A stretch of DNA of 64,000 bases, taken from the NCBI RefSeq assembly GCF_964340395.1, contig NC_135569.1:169501-233500 (forward strand), read 5' to 3'. This document shows, one piece after another, positions 52,019 to 63,001 of this stretch (within the stretch, counting starts at the first letter, position 1; each line of letters begins with the position of its first letter). The notes beneath the pieces are model-generated. The model did no database searches and had not been told where the DNA came from. It saw only the letters and a program-made list of their open reading frames with translations. The position numbers and the translations under genes were made by a program. Source of the DNA: Glandiceps talaboti (lineage: Eukaryota > Hemichordata > Enteropneusta > Spengelidae).

Positions 52019-53200
52019 ATGGAAGGCTTCATTAAATCTAACCGTATTGGTAAAGGTGCTTTCGGTGTAGTCTACCTGTTTAAACATGAAGGCAATGGTG
52101 CTGTGTGTGCTGGGAAAAAAGTCAAATGTGTCTCGGATAAGGAAATGCAGATGGTGTTGAGGGAGATGCTATGCATGGCTAAAGTAGAACACAAAAATGT
52201 CGTCCAAATCAAGGACGTAGCAGTCTCCATACAGAAGGAAAGAAATGTATTATGGTTATATACAGAATACTGTAATGAAGGAAATCTAAATGACTTTATC
52301 CAGAAAGAGGATAGAATGGAAAATACTCCCATGAAGTTGCACCTGATGAGGCAAGTCGCTGGGGCTCTGAATTTCTTGCATAGTAAGAAGATAGTTCATA
52401 GAGATTTGAAGCCAACAAACATACTGGTAACTACAGAAGGAGAAGAAATTATTGCCAAAGTTGGTGATTTTGGTGTCTCTAAGATGCATGATACCTTAAG
52501 AAGCATGATGTGCACAAAAGTGGGAACTGAATTTTTCATGTCCCCGGAGGTTTACGCCCGCAAGTCTTACAATGATAAATGTGATGTTTTCTCTCTGGGT
52601 GTGGTCTTCCTGGCACTGCTGGCTAAATCAGTTGTATCTGGGTTTGTTGTCTATGCAGAGGGGAAGTCTGGAGAGCCATTATGCATTTATCTCGAGCGTG
52701 CCAAAAAGCTACCAAAGTCGGTTGAAGACAAGATGAAACAACACCCAAATCTTCAAAAAGTTGTCATTGCAATGTTAGCTTTTGAGCCAAAAAAACGACC
52801 ATCAGCAGCAGAAGTTCTCACGTCATTGTTCAGTATTACCAAGCGTTTTACAGCTGAAGAGAAAATGGCTAGCTGTATTACTACCACCAGCAGTCCTCCA
52901 CATCACCAGACAACTTTAGATGATGATTCTGATGATTCCAGTGATGATGAAGAAGTACCAGGCTATAGCATCACTAAAATGAAAACCGAGATTATCAAAA
53001 AAAGCAGTACAAAAGTCAAGCCCAAACCAAAAATGCATACATTCTCCCCAGCAGCACCTCCCTCCAAAGCATCAGGAAGTTCAGATGGGGCGAGTATTAC
53101 TGATTCTGCTAAGTCCACAAGTACTGAGAGTCTAGATTCTCTTTCAGAGGATGAGTTGGTCCGTATGTTTTTAGATATGGCTGGTTTCACAAAAAAGTGA
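52019..53200 (+). CDS. Ser/Thr protein kinase with C-terminal MAGFTKK motif (PDIK1L/STK35-like), kinase 2 of 3
   Basis: An intact single-exon CDS of 393 residues. The frame opens earlier at a GTG (52007), but the first ATG is at 52019, which aligns with the starts of the other two kinases. Kinase domain, about 4-278: GKGAFGVVY (11-19), Lys33 in CAGKKVKC, HRDLKPTN with Asp129, DFG 150-152, GTEFFMSPEV (SPE in place of APE, 175-177) and CDVFSLGV. All catalytic residues are kept, so activity is likely. The tail is short and acidic (DDDSDDSSDDEE, near residue 305), then Lys/Ser-rich. It ends in DELVRMFLDMAGFTKK, almost the same as the end of kinase 3. It is closer to kinase 3 than to kinase 1 by eye, in both domain and tail, so these two look like a later tandem duplication. 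Substrates and partners are unknown. Confidence 0.93.
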   Translation: MEGFIKSNRIGKGAFGVVYLFKHEGNGAVCAGKKVKCVSDKEMQMVLREMLCMAKVEHKNVVQIKDVAVSIQKERNVLWLYTEYCNEGNLNDFIQKEDRMENTPMKLHLMRQVAGALNFLHSKKIVHRDLKPTNILVTTEGEEIIAKVGDFGVSKMHDTLRSMMCTKVGTEFFMSPEVYARKSYNDKCDVFSLGVVFLALLAKSVVSGFVVYAEGKSGEPLCIYLERAKKLPKSVEDKMKQHPNLQKVVIAMLAFEPKKRPSAAEVLTSLFSITKRFTAEEKMASCITTTSSPPHHQTTLDDDSDDSSDDEEVPGYSITKMKTEIIKKSSTKVKPKPKMHTFSPAAPPSKASGSSDGASITDSAKSTSTESLDSLSEDELVRMFLDMAGFTKK

Positions 53201-53539
53201 AGTCGAGTCTAAAGTTATTAATCCAATCATTCTTGTGAACCAGAGTTATTTCTGCTTTCACATATTTGGGGAAATGTTGTAACATAGGCGCAATGAGGCT
53301 ATGCGTTTTCAAGAATCAGAATTACACTTACAAAATACAGTCATAAACTTTCAAATTAAAATTAAATTTAGTATAGAAACAAATTATGTAGAATACAAGT
53401 ATGTAAACTATACACAAGCCAAATTATTATCTTTGATGGATTATATACCGTTTCTTCTATATCAGAACAACTCATGTCTATGTCACTGGTTCTGCGGTAT
53501 CGTAATCTTTTAAATTTTGTGCTGAGATCCTGAGCTTTA

Positions 53540-55020
53540 AGTTATGCTGATTCTGTGCCAAACATTATTTACTTGTTCTAAAAATGGTTCAAATTTATAA
53601 TTTGTTTTAAATTTGTTATTGGTACATAATTTGTTGTTGTCAGTTTTTTTAATCGTTGGTATACATATACTATTGATATAAATGTTTTTCAGCTGACTAC
53701 TAAGATTTATTACATCAGCATCAGTATTAAGTTCAGTTATCTCATGCAACTTATTGACAAAGGACGTCTATGTGTTACCATGACTTTTCTTTCTTGAGAT
53801 GAAAGCACACTGTACAAGGTAACTGCATACTCCATTTCTTAATCTGTTTTCATAATTTAACATTTGTTGACAGATTTCCACAATGACTGGATAACTTCCC
53901 AGTTTAACTTTTGGGATAATATTACTTTACTTTTTGTGTACACCCAACACTTGTTTGCAAAATGTAGAATGCATTTGTTCAAAAGGGTGTCTTTCACTAA
54001 AAAAAAAAGTTTGATAAAAACTTCATTATCAATATCTTCTTACTGTTTTGACTTGTATAATTTAAAGTTAAAAGCTCCCCAAATTTCTGAACCATACATT
54101 AAAATGGACAAAACTGTGCTCCTGAAGAGTTGAAGAGCAATTTTTGGAGACACTGTATGATTATATAAGGATAATAATTGGCTCAGTGCACCTTTTCTCC
54201 GCCTAGGTAAAAATCACTGTCAATCATTCTGCCTAGCTTACTGAAAATAATAACTTTTGTCTTATTAGTAGTAACTTTAAGTTTCCATTTCTTACAATAG
54301 TTATGTAAATTATCCAGACTATTTTGAAGACCTACATTGGAATCAGATAATATTACAATATCATCCACAAAAGGTAGACAATTAAATCAAGAGTTGTATA
54401 GATTTACAGGATAAGAATAAATATTATCTGATAGATCATTTATAAAAATATTAAACAAGAGTGGACTTAAATTACATCCCTGTTTAACACCACTTGAAGA
54501 TGGAAAAGTGTTAGTACAACCGTGGGATAATGGCATAATTTGTTACAGAATACATTGATCGAATCAGGCGATATCCTGTGACACCTGATTTAAGTAATTT
54601 ATAGCATTCCATCCCACCATACACTGTCGAAAGCCTTGTGCAGGTCAACAAAGCAAGCAAATAGATATTGCCTTTTACCTGCTCTACATACATACTTATT
54701 AATTAAAGTATAAAAATACAATCAGTTGTACGATAATTCTTGTGAAAACCAAACCGTGTCTTGGATATAATTATGGCTATCAAAATATATCTGCAGTCTG
54801 TTGTTCAGGATTATGTTTAGAAGTTTAGAAATTGAATTTGACTGTGTTAGGCCTCTATTATTATTGACAGTTGTAATGTCCCCAGACTTATGTAATGGAA
54901 CAAGGTAGCTTGTATTCCATTGATTTGGATATTTGCCATTTGATAAGATTTGATTGAATAATTTTCTCATACACAGGACAATTGATGGGGTAGCACATTT
55001 CAGCATGTCATTTAATAGTT
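53540..55020 (-). mobile_element. Degraded non-LTR retrotransposon (LINE) reverse transcriptase fragment
   Basis: On the - strand, recognisable reverse transcriptase blocks occur in order but in different frames: YPNQWNTSYLVPLHKSGD (about 54.9 kb), ECYKLLKSGVTGYRLIRSMY (about 54.6 kb), SSGVKQGCNLSPLLFNIFIN (54.43-54.50 kb), the catalytic-box remnant DDIVILSDSN (about 54.36 kb), and STVLSILMYGSEIWGAF (about 54.1 kb). Stops and frameshifts separate them, and neither an endonuclease domain nor a full ORF is present, so the copy is dead and 5'-truncated. The sequence style suits a CR1/Jockey-type LINE, but the clade cannot be fixed by eye. The boundaries are approximate. Confidence 0.85.
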
Positions 55021-56269
55021 AGAGTCAGTGAAAATAAATGTGTTGTGTTGTCAAGGGGTGGTACCAGGAGTGGTACCAGTAGCCAGCTCTGGTAAGGATG
55101 TGCAGCCAATACTGCCAACCCAAGACCCCATTTTAGATATTTTTTACCCAAACACCAATACGTCATTTTAGACCGTTACATGATTTTAGAAGATGACATT
55201 TTAGACCAAATACATTTGTAGTAGTTCCATACTTTAGGAAATATCAAAATGTTGCATTCATTCTTGTATGTTTTCCCTCGAGAGGCAACATTTTTGGGAC
55301 AATTAATGGCCCAATTATGATTTTGTTGACAATGGACCACATTTTAGATCAAGCTAAATCAAATAAAAAATAATTTAGAGTGGACCCAATGTTAAAATCT
55401 CTTGCTTGAAAAATACAGAGCCCAGTAAATGCACCCCAAAGCGTGACACATGTGTAGTCAACAGGGGGAGTAGCCTCCTCACTTCACACTACCATAATTT
55501 TTCTATGGATTAATCGTCTTATATGCATAAGGATCAGAGATTGTCCTCAGAAGAGGAAGTTCAACTCAGGGTCACCTGTTTTATTACATCATAGGTGTCA
55601 CACTTAGTTTTGTTACATGTACAATCTGATGGTTGCCATATTATATAATTATAAACAAAATTGGTCAAAACTGAGAAGAAACTTTTCCATAGCTTTGCCA
55701 GATAACTTTTTCATACCCAAATTTTAATCTCAATCAGAAATGGGCTCTGAAAATATTTGCTGTATTTTGCAGTTAGAAAATGACAAAAATAAAGTTGATT
55801 ATTAGCTTAGGGCTCAACATAAACAATTTAAAAGGGATACCAGCTGAGTTTGCTATTGTCAAAATTCTAACCAGGTACTCAGAAATAATATGTACTAAAC
55901 AATTTGATGATAATTTATCATACTTATACTAAAATGTCCAGGAGGTCGTTATTATGCTGTGATGTAGGCAAACAATGCCAAGATACGATTTCAGTGCCAA
56001 CAAAGGCATGCCATGCATCGACATTAACATTATACTAGTATGGTTGGTTCTTTTAACTTTTCATTTGAGTTAATCAGCTTGTAAACAGAGCTTTTGCCAC
56101 TTGAAGGTACCACTATCATGACTTTAATTCATAGATATTGGTATTTGTTATGATGTAGCAATTCTTAAACTTCCATTCTGTGAATTTAGTTAGTGCTAGT
56201 AGTGAATAAACAGTCTCCAAACTATGATGAATTGTTTGTAATGATCAACAAACAACTTTGCATAGTTTA

Positions 56270-58036
56270 TTAAGTTGCCATGGTTCTTGAAAGTAAACAT
56301 AAAATACCTGTGACCCAACCAAAATGCATGACCACTGTTGTAGTATTAACCAATCCCCTAGCAACATACCAGGTCATGTGAACAAAGCAAGGTTACAGTT
56401 CACTGATAATTGGGTCTCAAGTCATTCCTTTTATCGCTGACATACATGTACACAAGTACCAGAGTGTGACATTACATAAGTTAGTTGTATTCATTTTCAA
56501 ACATCAGGTGAGTTCCAAACAAATTTGTTTACTTCATGTTACATTGCTAAAGACAAAGTATAAATCTTGAGTCATTAGTTTATCATCAAAACTGGTGATA
56601 GTGTTTTACATTGTATTTATTGACTTGTACTGCTGAAAACTTTAAATTACATTGACTTTACTCAATACTACATTTGTAAATTTGAAGTAGAGGATCAGGT
56701 ATTTTTTTATTTCAACTTCCTCATTGGAATTTATAACCTAGAATCCAGGCCATTGTGTTGTAAGTATTCAATACAATATATATAAGGATCATGAAATACT
56801 GAGGATCAACACATATAGTTCAAGCCATAGGCCATAGGATAAATTTACCTCTGATGCTTTCAGTACAGTTTACCTAGCAGTTTGTAAGAACACCATAGTC
56901 ATAAGCAATGGTGGGGGAAATGTAGGTAAAGCAGTGTCTTATCTCTTATACCATAAAGTTGGTGGGGAACCAGGATAGGTTTTAATTGTAGTGAAAACAC
57001 TTATAGACAAAGTAATATCATAAAAAAGACTGCATAATGTATAAGGATAGTATTAATAACTTTAATACTAGTATTAACAAACTTTAATAAGTCAAACATT
57101 AATAACAGAGGTTACAGACTAGTAGTAGTACACCTGGATTGCCAACCACAAAATATACAGATTTATGACTCTTATATGAGTCTTGTTCTTTCACTAATTT
57201 ATTACAGGCTCAGGAACTTTGACACAATAACATAGTATAACATACCAATAACAATGTATTATCTGGATGTTGTCGAAACTGATTTATTGGTCTAGCATTT
57301 AAGTATATCTCACTCTAATATGGCTGTGAAATAGTTGCCTTGATAAGCTCTGATTAAGACCAGCTCAACTCATGCAAGAACCCTTATACCCAATCCAAAA
57401 TCAGAACACATTAAACTTGATTGGACATTTTATTCTAAGTAATATATGCTATAAATCTGAAATTCATGTCATCAAAATGTTAAATCTGGTTATGAGTAAC
57501 TGACAGTTAACATACTCGGATAGTCCAAAGTCTTAATAAACAATGCTTATTGCTTATTGAGTGATCAATGTATACCATCACTTCAGATAGACAATGCTTA
57601 TTGTAAGGGTTATCAATGACTTTTATAGCATCACTATTGTCATCGAAATAATAGAGGTTGACCTTGCCTAACCTCTTGGTTAATCTTTCACATTTCAATT
57701 CACAATATTTCCTAGTTAAAGTAGGCTTCTTTTTGACTAAAAATTTTTGTGTATTTGTACGCAGGTTTGTCATGTTTACTTTGCTGCACTTTTAAAAGTG
57801 TACAACCTTAGAATGTATGGTAAGCACTTGTAGAATACACTGAGTAGGCAAGATTAATACTCACACATCATGGTTTGGTAACAGAGTTAGTCCATAATAT
57901 GTATTCTCAAATAACCCTGGACCAGCCATGCCTCCTACAGAACATTGTACTGTGAGTTTGTTCACTATTTCATACTATTTTATCTTTAGCTTGATGAGGT
58001 TATGTCTGATATCAATTGTTACGCTCTGATTTTCAG
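56270..58036 (+). promoter_or_regulatory. Candidate promoter, non-coding 5' exon and 5' UTR intron of kinase 3
   Basis: GTTGCCATGGT (56274), AACCAATC (56348) and GGTCATGTG (56372) are followed by a donor (acatcag|gtgagt, intron from 56508). The acceptor gattttcag ends at 58036, 30 bases before the ATG. The same three motifs occur in the same order at 62.8-62.9 kb. This is inferred from sequence only. Confidence 0.42.
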
Positions 58037-58066
58037 TGATTACATCACAAAGTCTTCACAGAAACC

Positions 58067-59314
58067 ATGGAAGACTATGAAAAACTTCATTATTTGGGAA
58101 GTGGCAGTTTTGGGTCTGTCTATGCGTACAGACACAAGGGTTGGAAAATGGTAGCTGGTAAGAAACTAAGATGTGATAAAGAAGATCAGTTGGCTGATGT
58201 CATGAGAGAAATGATGTCAATGTCTAAACTTGAACACTGCAATGTTGTCCAAGTCTTAGACGTTGCTGTTAAAAAGAAAAATGAAGCATTCTGTGTTTGG
58301 TTGTTTATGGAGTTCTGTAATGAAGGTACTCTGAGTGATTATATGCTGAAAGAGAACAGGATGGAGAGTATGCCATTGAAGGTATCCATGGTTACACATG
58401 TTGCTGAGGCATTGAAGTACCTCCATGGTAAGAAGATAGTTCATCGTGATTTGAAACCAGCTAATATCCTTGTGACATCAGAATCAGGTGAAGCTGTTGC
58501 CAAAATTAGTGACTTTGGATCTGCAAAGATTTGTGATACGTTGAAACGAGGCATGGCAAGTTATGTCGGTTCAATTGCATTTATGGCACCAGAGGTAAAG
58601 AAGATGGGAGAATTCACAGAGTCAACATTTCAACCATACAATGAAAAGTGTGATGTTTTCTCACTTGGAACTATATTGTTAGCATTACTGACTAATGCAA
58701 TGCTAAATGGAAGTATCTGCTACACAGAGGGAAAAGAAGCCTTGTGTGTTCACATGAATCACTACAAGAAGATCCCTGATTCCATTCCTCACAAGTTGAG
58801 TAAATTCCCTGAATTGAAACATGTGGTTATTTCCATGTTAGCATATGGTCCAGGTGAACGTCCATCTGCAGCACGCCTTGTGTCTGATTTTGGCAAAGTT
58901 TTAAGCTCTTCCAAAGTTGACAGTAAAAGTCACAGTGAGAAGAAAACTGAGAAAAGTGAGAGGCAAGCTGTCCCTTCCCATAGAAAGGTTTCTGGTGAAT
59001 CAGAAGACGAAGATGATGATGATGATGACAACATTATGGTGACAATGTCCCAAATTGCTTTACAAGTGAAATCATCTGATTCAAGTACTGTGAAACCTCC
59101 ATTCTGGCGTTTACCAGCAACAAATGAAACACAGTCTGTGCCTTCTGGAAGACATAAGCAAAGAGATAAGGGGTTTAATTCATGGTTTGAGACTGCGCCA
59201 TCTAGTAAAAGTGGTGCAAGTAATACTCAAAGCAGTCAGGACTCACAAGCTGCCGATGATGAAATGCTTCAACTGTTTTTCAACATGGCAGGTTTCACAA
59301 AAAAGAAAAAATGA
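58067..59314 (+). CDS. Ser/Thr protein kinase with C-terminal MAGFTKK motif (PDIK1L/STK35-like), kinase 3 of 3
   Basis: An intact single-exon CDS of 415 residues with a strong start context (gaaaccATGG). Kinase domain, about 4-282: GSGSFGSVY (11-19), Lys32 in VAGKKLRC, HRDLKPAN with Asp128, DFG 149-151 followed by SAK, GSIAFMAPEV and CDVFSLG. A short insert (KKMGEFTESTFQ) follows the APE motif compared with kinase 2. The tail is Ser/Lys-rich with an acidic run (SEDEDDDDDDN). It contains the Trp motifs PPFWRLPA and FNSWFETAP and ends in DEMLQLFFNMAGFTKKKK. The shared end with kinase 2 points to a conserved docking or interaction motif, whose function is unknown. AATAAA signals at about 60259 and 60597 could serve its 3' end, beyond a 14-base minisatellite. 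Confidence 0.93.
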   Translation: MEDYEKLHYLGSGSFGSVYAYRHKGWKMVAGKKLRCDKEDQLADVMREMMSMSKLEHCNVVQVLDVAVKKKNEAFCVWLFMEFCNEGTLSDYMLKENRMESMPLKVSMVTHVAEALKYLHGKKIVHRDLKPANILVTSESGEAVAKISDFGSAKICDTLKRGMASYVGSIAFMAPEVKKMGEFTESTFQPYNEKCDVFSLGTILLALLTNAMLNGSICYTEGKEALCVHMNHYKKIPDSIPHKLSKFPELKHVVISMLAYGPGERPSAARLVSDFGKVLSSSKVDSKSHSEKKTEKSERQAVPSHRKVSGESEDEDDDDDDNIMVTMSQIALQVKSSDSSTVKPPFWRLPATNETQSVPSGRHKQRDKGFNSWFETAPSSKSGASNTQSSQDSQAADDEMLQLFFNMAGFTKKKK

Positions 59315-59389
59315 CAGGAGGCCATTAATTAATGAGATCAGGATTGTAGAAAGGATAGAGCAAAACCTTAAGTGTTCTATGTTTAACCA

Positions 59390-59735
59390 TACATGTAGAC
59401 CCTCCACCATAGACCCTCCACCATAGACCCTACACATAGACCCTCCACCATAGACCCTCCACCATAGACCCTCCACTATAGACCCTACACCATAAACCCT
59501 ACACCATAGACCCTACACCATAGACCCTACACCATAGACCCTCCACCATAGACCCTCCACCATAGACCCTCCAACATAGACCCTCCACTATAGACCCTCC
59601 ACCATAGACCCTCCACTATAGACCCTACACCATAGACCCTACACCATAGACCCTCCACCATAGACCCTCCACCATAGACCCTCCACCATAGACCCTCCAC
59701 CATAGACCCTCCACCATAGATCCTCCACCACCTAC
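59390..59735. repeat. 14-base minisatellite (catagaccctccac) downstream of kinase 3
   Basis: About 24 copies of catagaccctccac or catagaccctacac. The array is closed by cttgggggagagtctatgg, in inverted orientation. The unit matches the arms of the palindrome at 6843-6883. Confidence 0.95.
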
Positions 59736-61191
59736 CTCTTGGGGGAGAGTCTATGGTTCAACTGCCTGTGTGTTGTAACTTTTGTAATCAGAAACTGAAC
59801 ATAATCAGCATATAAGCAGGACTCTAATGGTGATATACAACTTGCACTGTAACTGTACCGACTTTAATACTTACCTTCTAAAGTCTTTTTATTAATACAT
59901 TGTACCTCTCTGGAGAAAGTTTGTTTTTTTTATGTAAAGATATGTATTTATACTAAACTTGATTCTTCAATTGAGTAAATTTGTGAAAAAAGGTGGGAAA
60001 AGGTGGCAAAAATGAGTTGCCAAGCAACTAGTCATATCCCTGGTCTTGTGACAAGACCTTGGATCTGCACTTGGAAGATTGTCAAACAAAAACCGAGGAT
60101 GAACAGTACCACTGGTGTGCAGCAAGCCCTCGATAGTTTCTTTGGCACTTTGACCCGTGGCTGCTTTTAAAGTTAGCAGAATTGACTGAAGGTCTAGCAG
60201 CTAGACTTTCAATTTACCACCTTGTATACTTGTATAGTCATTGGAATTATGATATAACAAATAAAGTAAAAATGAAATCAAAAAGTGCAAAACTGATTTT
60301 AACAGATTTTGCTATGTATGATACAGAATAAAAAGTTAAATTTATCTTACACAAGTTATCAACTCATGCCTAAGTTGCTTTTTTTGGATAACAGGGATAA
60401 ATGTCACTATTTAAAAATATGATTCAGCAATTTGCAAGGAAAAATTAAAAAAAAAGTAAAACTGATTTGAAAAAAAAAATGATTTCTAAATTGTAGCTCA
60501 TTGGAAGCTTTCTTTTGTTTATTGATTTCCTTGTATACAGTAATATTTACCATGACATTAGTTTTGTTCAGTGTCTGCTCATTTTGGAAGATACAAATAA
60601 AGTTGATGCTAAGGAGTCTAATGCCATTTGTATGCCCAACTTTACCCAAACCTTAACTACCTAGCTCCCTAGCTTAAGTACAAATGTGTATCTTTATTGT
60701 ATAGTGAGTCCCATGCCGTACCTAGTCTTGCCCTAGTTTATTGTTATGCCTTTCAAATACAATGTAAATTACCAAGAACCAGTTGGTTCTTGATCATAGG
60801 TCTTCTTGGGAGTCCCTAAACAGCACTGTTCCTTTGGTGACATAGTTTATATGGAAGAGTGCAATTATTGAGCCACAATGAAGTAACTATGTATTCACAT
60901 AGTTGTGGGCTTCATGCCAATGGAAAGTACCCACAGTGATTTTTGTATATTTGCCAAAAGAGTTCTATAGGATGTAAGTAGCCACCAGGATCTGAACTTA
61001 GAACATATCCATTGTGTTGAAAACAGTCCATGATAACATTAATGAGAATATTTGTGTAGTTATAAAGCTGTACCCCAACACCTGCCTGTTATCGTAACTT
61101 TTTTTGGGATGGTTCATGACGGACGTATATGAGGATCGAAGCTCAACTAGGAAATATTTATACTGAATAACCCTGTAATTTACAAATAATA

Positions 61192-61205
61192 GTTACCATG
61201 GTAAC
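61192..61205. promoter_or_regulatory. Perfect X-box-like palindrome GTTACCATGGTAAC
   Basis: A 14-base perfect palindrome that fits the consensus bound by RFX-family transcription factors (GTNRCC-N-RGYAAC type). Whether it works here, and for which gene, is unknown. Confidence 0.45.
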
Positions 61206-61249
61206 TTATCGTCAGATACTACAGTCATGAGACTCAACTTTTTAATTAT

Positions 61250-61690
61250 GATACATCAACACTATGATTCACACTTATGGGGCGATTGTACAATGTCACA
61301 CAAGCTCAATAAAGGAACTTGTAGGCCAAAACCCCCTCCCCTATAAGAACGTTCACAAGTCTCAATGCATTTATATATGATGTAAACCATATTGATGAAA
61401 ATTGTCGTGGTCACACCACTTCGATCAATATAATGTAAAAACATGGTAAACACATTTAACTATTAACCAGAAACCCGACAATGTATGTTACATTGGCAGT
61501 AAAGTTTAATAAACTTATCAACATCTCAGTAATAAAGACAGAACCTGATTGAAGGTGTGAAAGTTTTCTAAATTTGGTTTAGAAGTGCAAAAAATAAAGT
61601 CCAGCAATCACATTGATGCCAGACCCCCTCCTCTCCTAAAAGAACTAGGTTTGTGTATTGAGCATGTGTGACATTGTGTGATTGTTCCTT
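61250..61690. repeat. Dispersed element, second copy without internal amplification
   Basis: Homologous in order to 27240-28010 (acttatcaacatctcagta, aatcacattgatgccagacccc, gtgtgacattgtg), but with a single copy of the segment that is a 65-base array in mTOR intron 19. Confidence 0.7.
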
Positions 61691-62454
61691 ATTCAACTCC
61701 TGTCAATGTTTCAGCATAACATATCTTGAATAGTTATTAGCCAAATGATGCTTATAATTTGCCAAGGGGAACTAAATGAGAACATGTATGGTTCCTAGTC
61801 AAAATTATGATTACATTCTTTTCAAGATAGGCTGTCTCAAAATTTGGCAATTTAAAGAAATGAAATATTTCATGAGTACAAAATCATTGTACATTTCCCA
61901 CCAGAATGTAATAAATATTACATCCTAAATACGGATGCTTATGCCATCAGATCAGGATGCTATCCACATTCCTCACATTGAACAGGTTACCTAGACATGC
62001 TGAAACCTTTTTGTTTTATTCTCTATTTGAATAATGCTTTTTTTAAATACTGTTCTTTTGTGTGAAATCCTAACCAGACATTGATTGTGAAATAGTTGGT
62101 TGAATACATATAACCCTAACAGAATACTAGTACCTGGGAAACATTTTTTTTTAAATGGGGTGAGGACAATTTCCTTCACAAAACAGAAAATAAATAACAA
62201 AGTCAAATTTTTGAAGACTATGAGGCAAAAAAATACAAAATTCCCAAGGGACTGGTGGCAGTCTACAGGTTGCCATCTTGTCTTCAGCTACAAACACCAG
62301 TCTCACATTGTGGCAGGAATACTTGTATATAGACATTGGTTTGAAATCAAGATACCACATATTCTAATATTTAATTCAAACTTCTTGAAAAATCCTGCTC
62401 ATGATGTAAAAGTAGTTGAAGATTCAAACTGCTTTTGTACTGAATTACTACTTA

Positions 62455-62665
62455 ATATGTGTTCTAATATTAACACTTTCAGTCTTTGGTCATTGGTCTG
62501 AAGTCAGAGGCCATGTGTTCTAATATTAACACTTTCAGTCTTTGGTCTTTGGTCTGAAGTCAGAAACCATGTGTTCTAATATTAACACTTTCAGTCTTTG
62601 GTCTGAAGTCAGAGGCCATGTGTTCTAATATTAACACTTTTAGTGTTTGGTCTTTGGTCTGTGAT
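62455..62665. repeat. Four-copy tandem repeat
   Basis: Four copies of a unit containing atgtgttctaatattaacac, tttcagtctttggtc and tgaagtcagaggcc, with small length differences (an extra tttggtc in some). Confidence 0.9.
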
Positions 62666-62779
62666 GAAATTTTAGGGATGTGCTGTGTCTATTGACTGTC
62701 ATGGCAATAAAATGTTTATGACATGCCCTGTTTACAAAGAAAAAAAAGGATCACCCAGTCAAACATCATACTTTACAGT

Positions 62780-63001
62780 TTTTGCTGGCTAGCTTCATTT
62801 GCATAGCTACTTTGTTGCCATGGTGCATGCAAACAAGTACAGTTCTTAACCAATCAGAATGTAATGATATATGCTAATAGAGGTGAGTTACAGGTCATGT
62901 GCTCATTTTATACTTGTGAGATATGATTTCCCATAATACATAGAGAAGGTCCAGTTTATGTGATAAGCATGTCGAAGAACAAAATCAAACTTATTTGACT
63001 G
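62780..63001 (+). promoter_or_regulatory. Candidate promoter and 5' exon of a gene continuing beyond the window
   Basis: ATTTGCAT (about 62798), GTTGCCATGGT (62814), AACCAATC (62848) and GGTCATGTG (62893) precede a consensus donor (gactg|gtgagtaa, intron from 63002). The order matches the region upstream of kinase 3. The rest of the window (63002-64000) shows no exon and would be the 5' UTR intron. Confidence 0.35.

Larger units (their letters stand above)
53201..58066. other. Region between kinases 2 and 3
   Basis: Contains the LINE fragment (53540-55020) and the promoter, 5' exon and intron of kinase 3 (56270-58036). Between 55020 and 56270 I see only AT-rich sequence with no coding exon. 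Near 55120-55390 the phrases cattttagac and ttttagac recur irregularly. Confidence 0.55.
59736..62779. other. Region downstream of kinase 3
   Basis: Probable 3' UTR end of kinase 3, then non-coding sequence. It includes a dispersed repeat (61250-61690), a perfect X-box palindrome (61192-61205) and a tandem repeat (62455-62665). No coding exon recognised; open frames of 60-130 codons lack domains. Confidence 0.55.

Noticed and set aside
53864-54133. 89-codon + strand frame
   Set aside because: It is the antisense shadow of the LINE reverse transcriptase fragment on the - strand.
61991-62501. Overlapping frames on both strands, up to 133 codons
   Set aside because: No recognisable domain; the + frame runs into a tandem repeat.
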